A DNA stretch of 40,354 nt from Microcaldota archaeon (GTDB taxonomy: Archaea; Micrarchaeota; Micrarchaeia; Micrarchaeales; CABMGC01), in assembly GCA_021850705.1 (NCBI GenBank), contig JAJZKU010000007.1:1-40354 (forward strand). The letters are read 5' to 3'. Below, piece after piece: positions 7,988-17,005 of this stretch. The first letter of the stretch is position 1. Each line of letters starts with the position of its first letter. The position numbers and the translations under genes are program-made. Below the pieces are notes generated by a model, which worked only from the letters and a program-made list of their open reading frames with translations, did not search any database and had not been told where the DNA came from.

Positions 7988-9829
7988 TTATCCACCAAAT
8001 ATCTTCTTGATAGCAGAGTTGAGCTCAGAACCGTCCACATTAATCCTGTACTTTGCCATTATCCTGTTCCTTGTCTCATCCGCATTCGCTCCTTTGTTAT
8101 CCTTTACCAGTTTTTCTACAGCATGGCCGCTTATCCTTTCAAGATTCTTTTCCTTTATGTATCTGCTTACCTCTGCTTTGGACTTTGGAACCGTCTTCAA
8201 AAGCTCCTCTATTCCAAGTTTTGTTATTCTCTCTTCAGAATAATTTTCAAAGATAGCCTTCAATGCTTCATTGCTTATCTCGTCTACGCTTACTCCCTTC
8301 CTCCTTAATTCCGTGAACTTCTCCAGAAGAGTCGAGGCTATTATGCTGGGCTGTACCTTTGTGTTCTCCCGCAGATAGGTATAGAGCTGGTAGTTGTAGG
8401 ACCAGAGCATCTGCTCCGCAAGCTGCTTGTTCCCTATATCCTTTTCAAGATCTTTTCTTATCTCCTCAGGGCTTAGTTTATTCTTGACCATGCGTGCGTA
8501 TGCATCCTTGTCAGGATTTATCGGAAGTATGTCGGTTTCAGGATACATCCTTGATCCTCCTGGCAGCGGGCGCATGAATCGCGTGGTATCTGCGTTAGGC
8601 TCCGCGGCTCTTGTCTCAGGAGGCACTCCCTGCAGAGAGAGCTCGGCGCGCATCAGAGCATAATCCATGGCCTTCTCAGCAGTCTGCTTCTCCGCAGCTA
8701 TGAGTATAAATGAATCGCTATCAGAGAGCTTTAGCTCCTTTTCGAGCTCCTTGATCTCCTTTTCTGATATGCTGTACTTCTCCATGCTCTCGTCGCTGTG
8801 TATTATGCCCTTCACTCCTCCCTTCTTCGCATAATCGCTTATCTCAGTGCCAAGGCGCTTCCCTTCGTTTATCTCCTTGCCAATCAGGCCTTTGAACTTC
8901 GAAAGCTTTGCTCCGATCACTACACCGTTATGCTTTATGCCGTTGGAGATTATCTGTGACTTTGTATTTGCAAATATCTTGGTAATGTTCTCCGCTTTTC
9001 CTACCGATGCTCCGCGTCTCTTAAGCTCCTCTGCTATCTCCACAAGGTTTACCTGCCTCTCAACCTCCTTTTCTATTATAGCATCCATCCTGTCAAGCTC
9101 CTGCAAACCCTTTACCTCGACTCTCGTTCCCTTCTTTATCGAGACATTGACATCCTGCCTTATCGAGCCTATCCCTCTCTGCACCTTTCCGCTCAGCCTC
9201 AGAAGCAGCCCTATCTGCATCGCTATCTCCTTTGCCTCTTTCGGATTTGCTATTGTAGGAGCAGTATCTATCTCTATCAGAGGTATGCCGAGCCTGTCCG
9301 TCCTGTATACTGCAAGCTCTCCCTTGGTGTCCTCTATGCCGCTTGACTCCTCCTCAAGGAATATCGATGGTATCTCTATGGATATCTTGCCGAAGGACAG
9401 CTTTCCGCCGTACCCTATCATCATGCTCCTTTGGAAGGAGCTCGGATTGCTCCCGTCAACTACCTCCTTTCTCATAGGTTCTATCTCATCAGGCACGTTA
9501 GTGTCGAGATACGCAGCTATCCTCAGTGCGGTTTCAAGGGCATCCTGGCTTGCGCCATGCGGCGGCTCTTCATCCATGTCAACAAGACAGGTAGTCTTCC
9601 TGAAGACTCTATACCTGAATTCACGCTTCCTGCCGCTCTCGAAACTCGTAGACCTGTCAACATGACCTGTCTCTCCTGCTACTGCGCGCTGGTATCTCTC
9701 TATATTCAGAATAGGTTCCTCTGTTTCTATTGATGTGCCGCACCTGCAGAACAGCTTTGTCGAGGTGTCCAGCCTTTGGTGTATCTCAAGTCCGCACTTG
9801 AACCCCAGCTCTTTGTAGTTAAACGCCAT
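7988..9829 (-). CDS. gatE: Glutamyl-tRNA(Gln) amidotransferase subunit E
   Basis: A 613-aa archaeal GatE. With GatD it converts Glu-tRNA(Gln) to Gln-tRNA(Gln). The N-terminal GatB-like kinase region starts KCGLEIHQRLDT and has the zinc-type cysteines LFCRCG, then DMDEEPPHG and ERYQRAVAGE. The AspRS-like GAD insertion that separates GatE from bacterial GatB is visible at about 290-410 (FKGLIGKEINEGKRLG). The C-terminal helical YqeY-like tail binds tRNA (NEALKAIFENYSEERI). The ATG at 9829 overlaps the gatD stop by one base (TGATG) and is preceded by GTGAT, so an in-frame TTG at 9832 is not needed. No separate GlnRS is seen, which fits the transamidation route. Confidence 0.96.
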   Translation of the reverse strand: MAFNYKELGFKCGLEIHQRLDTSTKLFCRCGTSIETEEPILNIERYQRAVAGETGHVDRSTSFESGRKREFRYRVFRKTTCLVDMDEEPPHGASQDALETALRIAAYLDTNVPDEIEPMRKEVVDGSNPSSFQRSMMIGYGGKLSFGKISIEIPSIFLEEESSGIEDTKGELAVYRTDRLGIPLIEIDTAPTIANPKEAKEIAMQIGLLLRLSGKVQRGIGSIRQDVNVSIKKGTRVEVKGLQELDRMDAIIEKEVERQVNLVEIAEELKRRGASVGKAENITKIFANTKSQIISNGIKHNGVVIGAKLSKFKGLIGKEINEGKRLGTEISDYAKKGGVKGIIHSDESMEKYSISEKEIKELEKELKLSDSDSFILIAAEKQTAEKAMDYALMRAELSLQGVPPETRAAEPNADTTRFMRPLPGGSRMYPETDILPINPDKDAYARMVKNKLSPEEIRKDLEKDIGNKQLAEQMLWSYNYQLYTYLRENTKVQPSIIASTLLEKFTELRRKGVSVDEISNEALKAIFENYSEERITKLGIEELLKTVPKSKAEVSRYIKEKNLERISGHAVEKLVKDNKGANADETRNRIMAKYRINVDGSELNSAIKKIFGG

Positions 9830-11163
9830 CAAATATCACTTGTCCAATCCGCTTCTGTCCTTGCAGTTATCTCTCCTGCAATATCCTTTGCCATAAGCTT
9901 TTCGGCTTCCTCTCTGTTGTTGGCAAGGAGGAATCCTAGCTTCACATAAGCTGTTTCAGGAAGCATATCCTCGCAGTATATTATTCCCAAGTCTGTCAGC
10001 TCCCTTGCAGTGCTGTACACTCTCGGATTCACTCTTCCATAGAGGCACTGCGAGGTCATCCCTATGACCATTCCCGAGTCTATCGCCTTTTTCAGCGTTG
10101 CTTTCCAGTTGTATTCCGAGTGTTTGGTATTGATAGGCATGTGGCCTAGTCCCGTACCTGCAAGTATGACCCCTTTGTAACCTTTTGAGACAAGGAATTC
10201 AAGGATCTCAGGAGACGAATCAGGATGCACATATAGAATTTCCACCTTTGGTTCGAATGAGGTCTTTGCGACTATCTTGCCCTTTGCTTCTTCGTGCTTC
10301 TTATACGCAGATACGTACTTTATCTCGCCCTTTCTCGATACGTAAGCTATTGCACTGTTGTTAACCGCTTTGAACGCGTCCCTTCTTGAGGTGTGCATCT
10401 TCCTTGCCTTCGTCCCTCTTATCAGTACGCATTCGTTGTCGGATGAATTTGCATGCATGCATATCACGACTTCTGCTATGTCGCTATGCCCTGCAGCGTA
10501 TGCAGCGCATATCAGGTTCATGAATGCGTCGCTTGATCCACGGTCACTGCTTCTCTGTGCACCTGTCAGAACAACAGGGACATTCAGGTTATGGAGCATG
10601 AAGCTGAGCGCAGATGCAGTATAGTGCATTGTGTCTGTGCCATGCGTTATTATCACTCCCTTTGATCCTTTGTTCACAGCTTCGGCAACTTCTTCTGCAA
10701 TTTTCTTCCACTCCGCGTGAGTCATGTCCTCGCTGAATACGCTCATTATCTGCTTTACATCCAGTTCCACTATCCCGCTGAGCTCAGGAACCTCTGCAAG
10801 AAGCTCCTCGGCCTTTGTAAGCGCCTTTACCCCTCCTGAAACATAATCAAGCTTGCTCCCTATCGTACCTCCGGTATATAGAAGCGTTACCTTGGGCAGA
10901 CCTTTCTGCTGCTTTACAGATGGTTTTTTATCAGGAGCAGCAGCCGGTTTTCCGGATACCTTTTTTATTTTGGTATTTTTTGCATGCTTTATGCCGATGT
11001 TGTAGCCGTCGTCCCTCTTTATTATGATTATGTCGCTCTCTCCGACATCCGGCCTTGGCATCAGCATTCCCTCGTTTGTGCCTTTTGAATCTGTTATCGA
11101 TATCCTGTCCCCTATCGCTATGCCGTGTTTTTTGAACTCCTCACCAAGTTTTACAGAGTACAT
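9829..11163 (-). CDS. gatD: Glutamyl-tRNA(Gln) amidotransferase subunit D
   Basis: A 444-aa asparaginase-like subunit that releases ammonia from glutamine for GatE. An N-terminal barrel domain (about 1-80) is joined by a Lys/Pro/Ala linker (GKPAAAPDKKPSVKQQKG) to the asparaginase domain. That domain carries TLLYTGGTIGSK, with the first catalytic Thr, THGTDTMHYTA, with the second Thr-Asp pair, and the lysine in SRRDAFKAVN. The ATG at 11163 fits the start of the N-terminal domain; two in-frame TTG codons upstream (11178, 11172) are less likely. It is the first gene of a four-gene operon with gatE, AIM24 and NUDIX genes. Confidence 0.95.
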   Translation of the reverse strand: MYSVKLGEEFKKHGIAIGDRISITDSKGTNEGMLMPRPDVGESDIIIIKRDDGYNIGIKHAKNTKIKKVSGKPAAAPDKKPSVKQQKGLPKVTLLYTGGTIGSKLDYVSGGVKALTKAEELLAEVPELSGIVELDVKQIMSVFSEDMTHAEWKKIAEEVAEAVNKGSKGVIITHGTDTMHYTASALSFMLHNLNVPVVLTGAQRSSDRGSSDAFMNLICAAYAAGHSDIAEVVICMHANSSDNECVLIRGTKARKMHTSRRDAFKAVNNSAIAYVSRKGEIKYVSAYKKHEEAKGKIVAKTSFEPKVEILYVHPDSSPEILEFLVSKGYKGVILAGTGLGHMPINTKHSEYNWKATLKKAIDSGMVIGMTSQCLYGRVNPRVYSTARELTDLGIIYCEDMLPETAYVKLGFLLANNREEAEKLMAKDIAGEITARTEADWTSDI

Positions 11164-11316
11164 AAGATACAATCCCAAGTCTGGCCCAAGTTTGACAAAC
11201 AGATATTAGTTATTTTGACACTTACTTAATATAAAGTTGTCCCTTTTTATCAAAATCCCGAGGAGCAAGGTTAATAAATCAGTCTTGGTTTGTTAACTTA
11301 TCTTTTGGTGAATACC
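11164..11316. promoter_or_regulatory. Divergent promoter region gatD / orphan paralogue pair
   Basis: On the minus strand, CTTTATATTAAG (11225-11236) is a good TATA-like box for the gatDE operon and would give a leader of roughly 35 nt. On the plus strand, GTTAATAAATC near 11270-11280 lies about 40 bp before the ATG at 11317, with a Shine-Dalgarno GGTGA at 11307-11311. Boxes are assigned by sequence and spacing only. Confidence 0.5.
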
Positions 11317-11694
11317 ATGTTGACTAAGATAAACAATGCATTGGAAGTAAGAGACGCTATGAGGGTAGCGAGAGAGGGAGTACCTGGAGCTTATGAAAAA
11401 GCAAGGATTATGGGAATAGTTGCTAAGTATCAGTTGATTGGCAGCGGGCCGGATTGCTCTGCTAATTTGATAAGAGAGCATGTGCTGTGTGCAAGATATG
11501 AGGTGCATCTGAAGGCAGCTTATTCTAATGCGAGTGAAGATTCTGTAAAGGATGCAGCACAAAAAATCGCAACAGTAGATGCGAATTATTGCAGTTATAA
11601 TTCTCATGAATATGTTGATGCGGTAAGATCAATAAGGGGCATGATCGACGAGCATAAGGCAAACTCAAAGCTTGTCTCTTCATTAAGGAAATAA
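11317..11694 (+). CDS. Orphan small helical protein, paralogue 1
   Basis: A 125-aa protein I do not recognise. It has no membrane segment or signal peptide and looks all-helical. It aligns along its length with the next gene: shared features are an R-x-A-x-R-x-AR-x-G-x-x-G motif (RDAMRVAREGVPG here), a conserved His near the middle (IREHV), and KAAYSNASEDS. Two cysteines here (DCSA and VLCARY) and a third, NYCSY, are absent from the paralogue. The ATG at 11317 has GGTGA five bases upstream, so the in-frame TTG at 11290 is unlikely. The gene stands alone after its own promoter, with a 65-bp gap to the paralogue. Confidence 0.7.
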   Translation: MLTKINNALEVRDAMRVAREGVPGAYEKARIMGIVAKYQLIGSGPDCSANLIREHVLCARYEVHLKAAYSNASEDSVKDAAQKIATVDANYCSYNSHEYVDAVRSIRGMIDEHKANSKLVSSLRK

Positions 11695-11759
11695 TAGCAA
11701 TGTTGTCGGTTGATTCCTTATCCATTGAAATAATAAGGTAGTTAGCAGGTAATTTTATA

Positions 11760-12149
11760 ATGAATAAATTTCTTGCAAGATTGGAAATGTCCAACGAGAC
11801 TAGGAGAGCATTCAGAATAGCGAGAGATGGGATTGACGGATACCGTGATGAAGCGGAAGTTGCAGCAGAGATAGTTGGTAAGGCGATGGATAACAGTAAA
11901 CATGATTATTCAGAATCTTACAAGGACGCCCATGTAAGGTCTGCAATGTATAGGGTATATTTCAAGGCAGCTTATCCTAATGCGGATGAGACATCCATAG
12001 ATATGGCGGCGCTCAGCGTAGCCTGGGCCAGTTCGCGGATTATCACTAAAGAGGCACACAAAGAGAGCATGAAGGATGCAAGAATATGGATAGGAAAGAT
12101 GCTTACTGAGAATGATAGGGCATATCCTTTTGCCATAGCTAAGAGATAG
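11760..12149 (+). CDS. Orphan small helical protein, paralogue 2
   Basis: A 129-aa relative of the preceding gene. Matching blocks are RRAFRIARDGIDG against RDAMRVAREGVPG, DAHVRSAMYRVYFKAAYPNADE against REHVLCARYEVHLKAAYSNASE, and a C-terminal SMKDARIWIGKML helix against DAVRSIRGMIDEH. It contains no cysteine. The start is uncertain: the ATG at 11760 sits inside TTTATAATG, which could itself be a TATA box for a leaderless start at the second ATG (11787). Its stop is two bases from the stop of the convergent methylthiotransferase gene. Function unknown; a lineage-specific tandem duplication is the simplest reading. Confidence 0.68.
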   Translation: MNKFLARLEMSNETRRAFRIARDGIDGYRDEAEVAAEIVGKAMDNSKHDYSESYKDAHVRSAMYRVYFKAAYPNADETSIDMAALSVAWASSRIITKEAHKESMKDARIWIGKMLTENDRAYPFAIAKR

Positions 12150-12151
12150 GA

Positions 12152-13429
12152 TTAGGAGTATCTTTCGGCAAGGAGGCATACTGAAGAATTGCCTGTTATC
12201 CTTACAGTTATCTCGGAACCAAGCTCCTCTTTATCCTTCAGTGCTATGTTCCTGTAGAAGCTGTCCCTTGCTATGTTTGACTTTTGGTTGGATTCTGTTA
12301 CACAGACCTTTTCAGTAGTGCTTATCGCCATGGATAGATCCTCGTACTGTATCGCCTTTGCAAGCCTTGCCATCCTTATGGATCTTTCCTTTATCGTTGC
12401 GTTTGAGAGCCTGCCACTTCTCTTTGCAGTTGCGTTCGGCCTCTCCCAGAACTTCGATACGTTGGTAACTGCGGGTCTGATATCATTAAGCATGTTTATT
12501 GACATTTCAAAATCTTCTTCCGTCTCCGTAGGATAGCCCACTATCATGTCTGTCGCGATGCTTATCCCTGGAATCTTCTCCCTTATCTCCCTGATGTAGG
12601 TACGGAATTCTTCTGCAGAATAATTCCTCTTCATGTCCTTAAGTACGGAATCGCTTCCTGACTGTACCGGGAGATGGAGGAATTTGTAGACCTTATCGCT
12701 CTTGTAGCACTCTATAAGCCTGTCAAGGTATTTATGCAGATGCTCGGGATTGAGCATGCCTATTCTTATCCTGAAATTGCCGCTTATATCAGCTGCCTTT
12801 GAGACAAGATATGCGATATCTGTCTTCTTATCTGCACCGTATGCACCGGTATCCTGAGATGCGAGCTCTATCTCCTTTGCACCCTTTGAGACAGCATTTG
12901 ATACAGCTTTTAGTATCAGCTCTTCTGAAAAGCTGTTCAGTGGTCCACGGGCAAACTTCGTCTCGCAGAAGGAGCATGATGAAAGGCAGCCGTCGCTTAT
13001 CGGTATCCTAGCTATAACCCCCGTAGGATTGTATATGAATTTGGATCTGTCCATCCTTTTGTAGGCAAACATGTTAGTATCAGGATTGCCATTTAGCAGC
13101 TTTGGGAGCATCTCGGGCATATTGTTTATGGAGATGATCCTTGCTTTTGGTGCAGCCTTCCTTATCCTGTCAGGATTGGCTGATGCCATGCAGCCGGTAA
13201 CTATCAGCTTGTCCCCCTTCCCATTCATCTTCTGTATTCTGTCTAGTATTTTCTGCTCCGTTGGCTTCTTTACAGTGCAGGTATTGATTATCACGTAATC
13301 TGCATCTGCTTCATCAGAGTGTATGCCCCTCTCTGTCTGCACCCCTTCCTGTCTTAATATGCCCTCAATCATGTCGCTGTCTGCCTGGTTAAGCGTGCAT
13401 CCATAGGTCTCTATCAAAGCATGTTCCAA
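12152..13429 (-). CDS. tRNA t6A37 methylthiotransferase (MtaB/CDKAL1-type radical SAM enzyme)
   Basis: A 425-aa enzyme expected to add a methylthio group to t6A at tRNA position 37. The N-terminal UPF0004 domain carries its three cluster cysteines at 11 (ETYGCTLN), 51 (NTCTV) and 80 (TGCMA). The radical-SAM motif CLSSCSFC supplies Cys148, Cys152 and Cys155. A C-terminal TRAM domain (GSEITVRITGNSSVCLLAE) follows. The short linker and the archaeal/eukaryotic style of the motifs favour the MtaB/CDKAL1 group over bacterial MiaB. The start is a TTG at 13429, the only start codon consistent with the family's N-terminus; the TATA-like block at 13447-13463 leaves almost no leader. Confidence 0.92.
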   Translation of the reverse strand: MEHALIETYGCTLNQADSDMIEGILRQEGVQTERGIHSDEADADYVIINTCTVKKPTEQKILDRIQKMNGKGDKLIVTGCMASANPDRIRKAAPKARIISINNMPEMLPKLLNGNPDTNMFAYKRMDRSKFIYNPTGVIARIPISDGCLSSCSFCETKFARGPLNSFSEELILKAVSNAVSKGAKEIELASQDTGAYGADKKTDIAYLVSKAADISGNFRIRIGMLNPEHLHKYLDRLIECYKSDKVYKFLHLPVQSGSDSVLKDMKRNYSAEEFRTYIREIREKIPGISIATDMIVGYPTETEEDFEMSINMLNDIRPAVTNVSKFWERPNATAKRSGRLSNATIKERSIRMARLAKAIQYEDLSMAISTTEKVCVTESNQKSNIARDSFYRNIALKDKEELGSEITVRITGNSSVCLLAERYS

Positions 13430-13523
13430 AGTAACCGCCCGCGCATAAGATTATATATCTTATTATATATGCTTAACTTATAATTTGATTCCTATAGTAT
13501 GAATCGGATTTATTAGTGATAAT
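13430..13523. promoter_or_regulatory. Divergent promoter region, methylthiotransferase / four-CxxC protein
   Basis: An AT-rich block (GATTATATATCTTATTATATAT, 13449-13470 without quoting flanks) contains TATA-like boxes in both directions. Read on the minus strand, one box is centred about 25 bp before the TTG at 13429, which suggests a leaderless transcript. On the plus strand, CTTAACTTATAATTTG (13472-13487) lies about 40-50 bp before the ATG at 13524, with GTGAT at 13516-13520. Confidence 0.45.
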
Positions 13524-13715
13524 ATGTTGTGTGCAAGGTGCGGCAAGACTATATACAAGTACAGGACATGCAACTACTGCAAGAGAAAGATATGCGAGAG
13601 TTGCGTCAAGAGCTCAAGAAAGATGTCCAAGACTATAAAGCTTGTAATATGCAAGGATTGCTGGTCGAAGATGCCTTCGAGGAAGATCTTCAAGAGTGCA
13701 AGGAAGGAATCATGA
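13524..13715 (+). CDS. Small four-CxxC zinc-ribbon/treble-clef protein
   Basis: A 63-aa basic protein with four CxxC knuckles: Cys3/Cys6, Cys16/Cys19, Cys24/Cys27 and Cys43/Cys46. The pattern C-x2-C-x9-C-x2-C-x4-C-x2-C-x15-C-x2-C can hold two zinc ions in a cross-brace or tandem arrangement, as in RING/FYVE/LIM-like domains. The remainder is rich in Lys and Arg, so RNA or DNA binding is plausible. GTGAT ends three bases before the ATG. Its last six bases overlap the convergent IleRS 3' end. I cannot assign a family or a function. Confidence 0.75.
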   Translation: MLCARCGKTIYKYRTCNYCKRKICESCVKSSRKMSKTIKLVICKDCWSKMPSRKIFKSARKES

Positions 13716-16700
13716 TATGGATAGCAGAGCGAGCATGAGCCTCTCCCCTTCTATATCGAACTCCTTGGCTACAAAGCGGTTTAGCAATTCCTGTTCATTC
13801 ATGCCTGAGTGCTTCTTGGCACTCTCGAAATCTGTTCCTCCCCTTCTGAGTGACTTTGCCGCTACTATCTTCAATATTCTCTCCTTGTTCTTTTCCACTA
13901 TATTAGCAGTGTCGCTTCCTGTATCGTAGAATACCTCGACCTTCTGCGTCTTCTTAAGCCCCAGATCCTTTCTCAACAGCTGTACCCTTCTTTCGAACTC
14001 TCGTACAAGCGCCTCTTCCTTAAGCTCCTCGCTTATCTTCGGATCCACATATGCAACTCCGTACTTGAACTGGACATGATTATCCTCTGCTGCCTTCTCC
14101 ACGGCTATGAAGTGCTGCGGGCCTATCTTGAAGACTCCTTTAGAAGTATGAAGGTCGTATGTCCCCGATCTCGCTATAGAATCTTCTATAGCAACAGGAT
14201 CTGCGCTCTTTATCGCTTCTGCCACAGCTGATGCATTCTCCCTGAAGTCAGGACCTAGCTTTCCGAATACAGGCTTTATCTCCGTGCCAGATTTTGCCAT
14301 ATCCTTTATTACCAGCTCCTTTGCATTCGCATACTCTTCTATTATGTAACTGTACTTTGCAAGTATCGGCTTTGCATCCTCGTTTGCCGTCTCTATTGTT
14401 GCAGAGCTTACAGGCCATCTCAACCTCACTCCGAATTTGTCCCTGCTGTTGAGCGTTGCGGTTATGGCAGACATTACCACATCGAATTCCGCCTCTATCT
14501 GCTTGTTTATGAGTGCTTTTGATACCTTTGGCCACTCATTAAGGAAGATTGATTCGCCTTTGTATCTCTCCACGTAAACCTTCTCCGTAGAGAATGGTAT
14601 TATCGGGGAGAGCATTATGATCAGGTTGTAGAAGATGTAATTGACTACGTTTATCACCTTCCTTGCATCCGCCTTGCCCGAGTATAATATCTTCTTCTTC
14701 GCAGTTTTCAGGTAGAACCTGCTGAAGTCCTCGACCATGAAATTGGTGAGCATGCCTGCTGCTTTGTGCAGCGCGTAATTATCATAAGCCTCTGTAACAT
14801 CGGTTATCAAACTGCTGAACCTCGAGAGTATGAATTGCTCTTCCGGGTCTAACCCTTTTGCAGAAGGCGCTTTTGCCGACTCAGGATGATACCCTATGGC
14901 TTCTTCATAATCCTCTAGCAGTTTCTTCACGTTGTATATCAGCAGTATGTTCTTGTCAGCGTCGCGTATCTCGGAGTATGAGAGGTTTCTGTTCAGTATT
15001 GGTACGTGGTTAATCGACCATAGCCTGAACGCGTCCGCAGTAGATTCCTTTAGCATCTCTCCTAGAGGTGCGAAGTTGCCAAAGCTCTTTGACATCTTCC
15101 TGCCGTCAGAACCCGCCATTATCCCATGAACGACTATGTTCTTTATAGGGCCATAACCGTATGCCATGGTTCCGCACTTCGTCAGGGCCTGGAACCATCC
15201 GCGTAGCTGCTCCATGTATTCCAGTATGAAATCTACTTTCTTCAGCTCCTTGAACTGCTGCTCAGTGATACTTGCCCTGAAGGTTATCCCTGAATCGAAC
15301 CACACGTCGAAAATATCGGGTATCCTCGTCATCTCTGATGAGCATTCGCATCTTATCTTGATTTGGTCTATGTAAGGCCTGTGGAGATCCTGCAGCGACT
15401 CCGCAGCCTTCCTGTCAATGGCCTTTTCCACAAGTTCCGCGTGCGATCCTATTACCGTACGCTTGGAGCAGTTGGCGCACTCCCATATAGGTATTGGAAT
15501 GCCCCAGTACCTCTGCCTTGATATGCACCAGTCAGGCGAATTCTCAATTATCGACTGCTCCCATCCCTTTGCCTCTTCGGGATACCAGTTTATCTTGCCG
15601 TTTATGTTTATCAGCTTGGACTTTATCTTCTGTATGTTAAGGAACCATTGGTCTGTTGCAGCAAATATCAGTTTTGAGTGGCAGCGCCAGCAGTGAGGAT
15701 AACTGTGGGTTAGCGTGCTTGTGTGAAGAAGCATGCCTGATTGCTCAAGAACCTTAAGGACTGTGGCATTTGCCTCTGCAGGTACCTTCAGTCCTTTGAA
15801 TTCTCCGGCTTCTTCATTGTATGTGGCATCAGGATTGAGAGGGGATAGTATTGGCAATTTGTTCTTTATGCCTATGCCATAGTCCTCTATACCGTGTCCA
15901 GGAGCGACGTGCAGAAGACCAGTTCCTTCTTCCATGGTGACAAATTCTTCGGATGCTATGACCTTGTGATACTTTCTTATCTCTTTCTGCTTAGGCACCT
16001 TGTCTTCAATAGGACTCACGTACCTTGTTCCTAGGAGCTCGCTTCCGAAGAACTCTCCCTCTATTATCAGATTCTCTCCGGTTATCTCTGCGAACTTGTC
16101 GGTTCTCTTCTTTGCCATCACCAGGCGTTTGCTTCCCGCTTTTGCGATTACGTATATCTCCTTTGGATTTACAGCTATCGCCACGTTTGCAGGAAGGGTC
16201 CATGGAGTAGTCGTCCATACTGCAAGATAAGCGTCCTTTCCAAGCTCCACCTTTGAATCTTTAGGACTTCCAGTTATCTTAAATGAAACGAATAGTGATG
16301 GATCTTTTTCATCGCTGTACTCCACCTCCATGCTTCCTTGTGATAATGGGGTTTCGCAGTGCGGACAGTATATCAGTGTCCTTTTGCCTTTGTACAGGAA
16401 CTTTCTCTGGGCTATCAGCTTGAACATCTGCCAAGCAACTTCCATGTACTCTTTTTTATAAGGCAGGTACGGGTTCTTGAAATCGAGGGAGATGCCAAAC
16501 CTGTCATAATCCGCATCCATCCTTCCCATATACATGTCTACGTACTTCCTGCACTCCTGGACAAATCTTTCTATGCCTATCTTCTCCTCTATCTCCTTCT
16601 TCGATTTTATGCCCAGATCCTTCTCTATCTTGTTCTCTATAGGAAGGCCGTGCAGGTCATAGCCAGGTCTGTCTATCACATTGAAACCGCAATACCTCCT

Positions 16701-16892
16701 ATACCTGACAAAGGCGTCCTTCATGCCTTTTGTCCATATATGGGCAGGATGAAGGTCTCCTGTCACATACGGTGGACCGTCTAGGAAGTAGAAGGTCTTG
16801 CCGTTAAGGTTCTTGGCCTTTACAGCTTCGGTTATGCGCTTGCTCTGCCAGTATGCAAGAACCTCCTCTTCATTGTGTATTATGTCAACCAT
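13710..16892 (-). CDS. ileS: Isoleucyl-tRNA synthetase
   Basis: A 1060-aa class I synthetase. The Rossmann domain begins FLDGPPYVTGDLHPAH, where the HIGH motif appears as HPAH (about 48-51). RPGYDLHGLPIENKIEK and the editing-domain entry AVWTTTPWTLPANVAIAV follow. WFDSGITFRAS and the KMSKS loop RKMSKSFGN (599-603) complete the catalytic core, and then come the anticodon-binding helices and the archaeal/eukaryotic C-terminal region. The ATG at 16892 is preceded by GGTG, which contains the rejected upstream GTG. It is the only gene of its transcript; the 3' end overlaps the small zinc-protein gene by six bases. Confidence 0.95.
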   Translation of the reverse strand: MVDIIHNEEEVLAYWQSKRITEAVKAKNLNGKTFYFLDGPPYVTGDLHPAHIWTKGMKDAFVRYRRYCGFNVIDRPGYDLHGLPIENKIEKDLGIKSKKEIEEKIGIERFVQECRKYVDMYMGRMDADYDRFGISLDFKNPYLPYKKEYMEVAWQMFKLIAQRKFLYKGKRTLIYCPHCETPLSQGSMEVEYSDEKDPSLFVSFKITGSPKDSKVELGKDAYLAVWTTTPWTLPANVAIAVNPKEIYVIAKAGSKRLVMAKKRTDKFAEITGENLIIEGEFFGSELLGTRYVSPIEDKVPKQKEIRKYHKVIASEEFVTMEEGTGLLHVAPGHGIEDYGIGIKNKLPILSPLNPDATYNEEAGEFKGLKVPAEANATVLKVLEQSGMLLHTSTLTHSYPHCWRCHSKLIFAATDQWFLNIQKIKSKLININGKINWYPEEAKGWEQSIIENSPDWCISRQRYWGIPIPIWECANCSKRTVIGSHAELVEKAIDRKAAESLQDLHRPYIDQIKIRCECSSEMTRIPDIFDVWFDSGITFRASITEQQFKELKKVDFILEYMEQLRGWFQALTKCGTMAYGYGPIKNIVVHGIMAGSDGRKMSKSFGNFAPLGEMLKESTADAFRLWSINHVPILNRNLSYSEIRDADKNILLIYNVKKLLEDYEEAIGYHPESAKAPSAKGLDPEEQFILSRFSSLITDVTEAYDNYALHKAAGMLTNFMVEDFSRFYLKTAKKKILYSGKADARKVINVVNYIFYNLIIMLSPIIPFSTEKVYVERYKGESIFLNEWPKVSKALINKQIEAEFDVVMSAITATLNSRDKFGVRLRWPVSSATIETANEDAKPILAKYSYIIEEYANAKELVIKDMAKSGTEIKPVFGKLGPDFRENASAVAEAIKSADPVAIEDSIARSGTYDLHTSKGVFKIGPQHFIAVEKAAEDNHVQFKYGVAYVDPKISEELKEEALVREFERRVQLLRKDLGLKKTQKVEVFYDTGSDTANIVEKNKERILKIVAAKSLRRGGTDFESAKKHSGMNEQELLNRFVAKEFDIEGERLMLALLSIS

Positions 16893-17005
16893 GATAAACA
16901 CCGTATAGCATAGGACTATTAATTAGGAATCCAGCGTATTTAATAAATTGTGTACAAACTGAATTATTATATGCTTTCTTTTGAAGGCTTTACTGTTGGT
17001 AGTGT
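16893..17005. promoter_or_regulatory. Divergent promoter region ileS / CDP-alcohol transferase
   Basis: Minus strand: TTTATTAAATAC (16937-16948) is a TATA-like box about 45-55 bp before the ileS ATG. Plus strand: GAATTATTATATGC (16961-16974) is one about 32-45 bp before the ATG at 17006. The boxes are distinct, unlike the shared cores next to the two tRNA genes. Confidence 0.45.

Noticed and set aside
8847-9665. 272-codon plus-strand frame opposite gatE
   Set aside because: Mirror of a fully conserved gatE.
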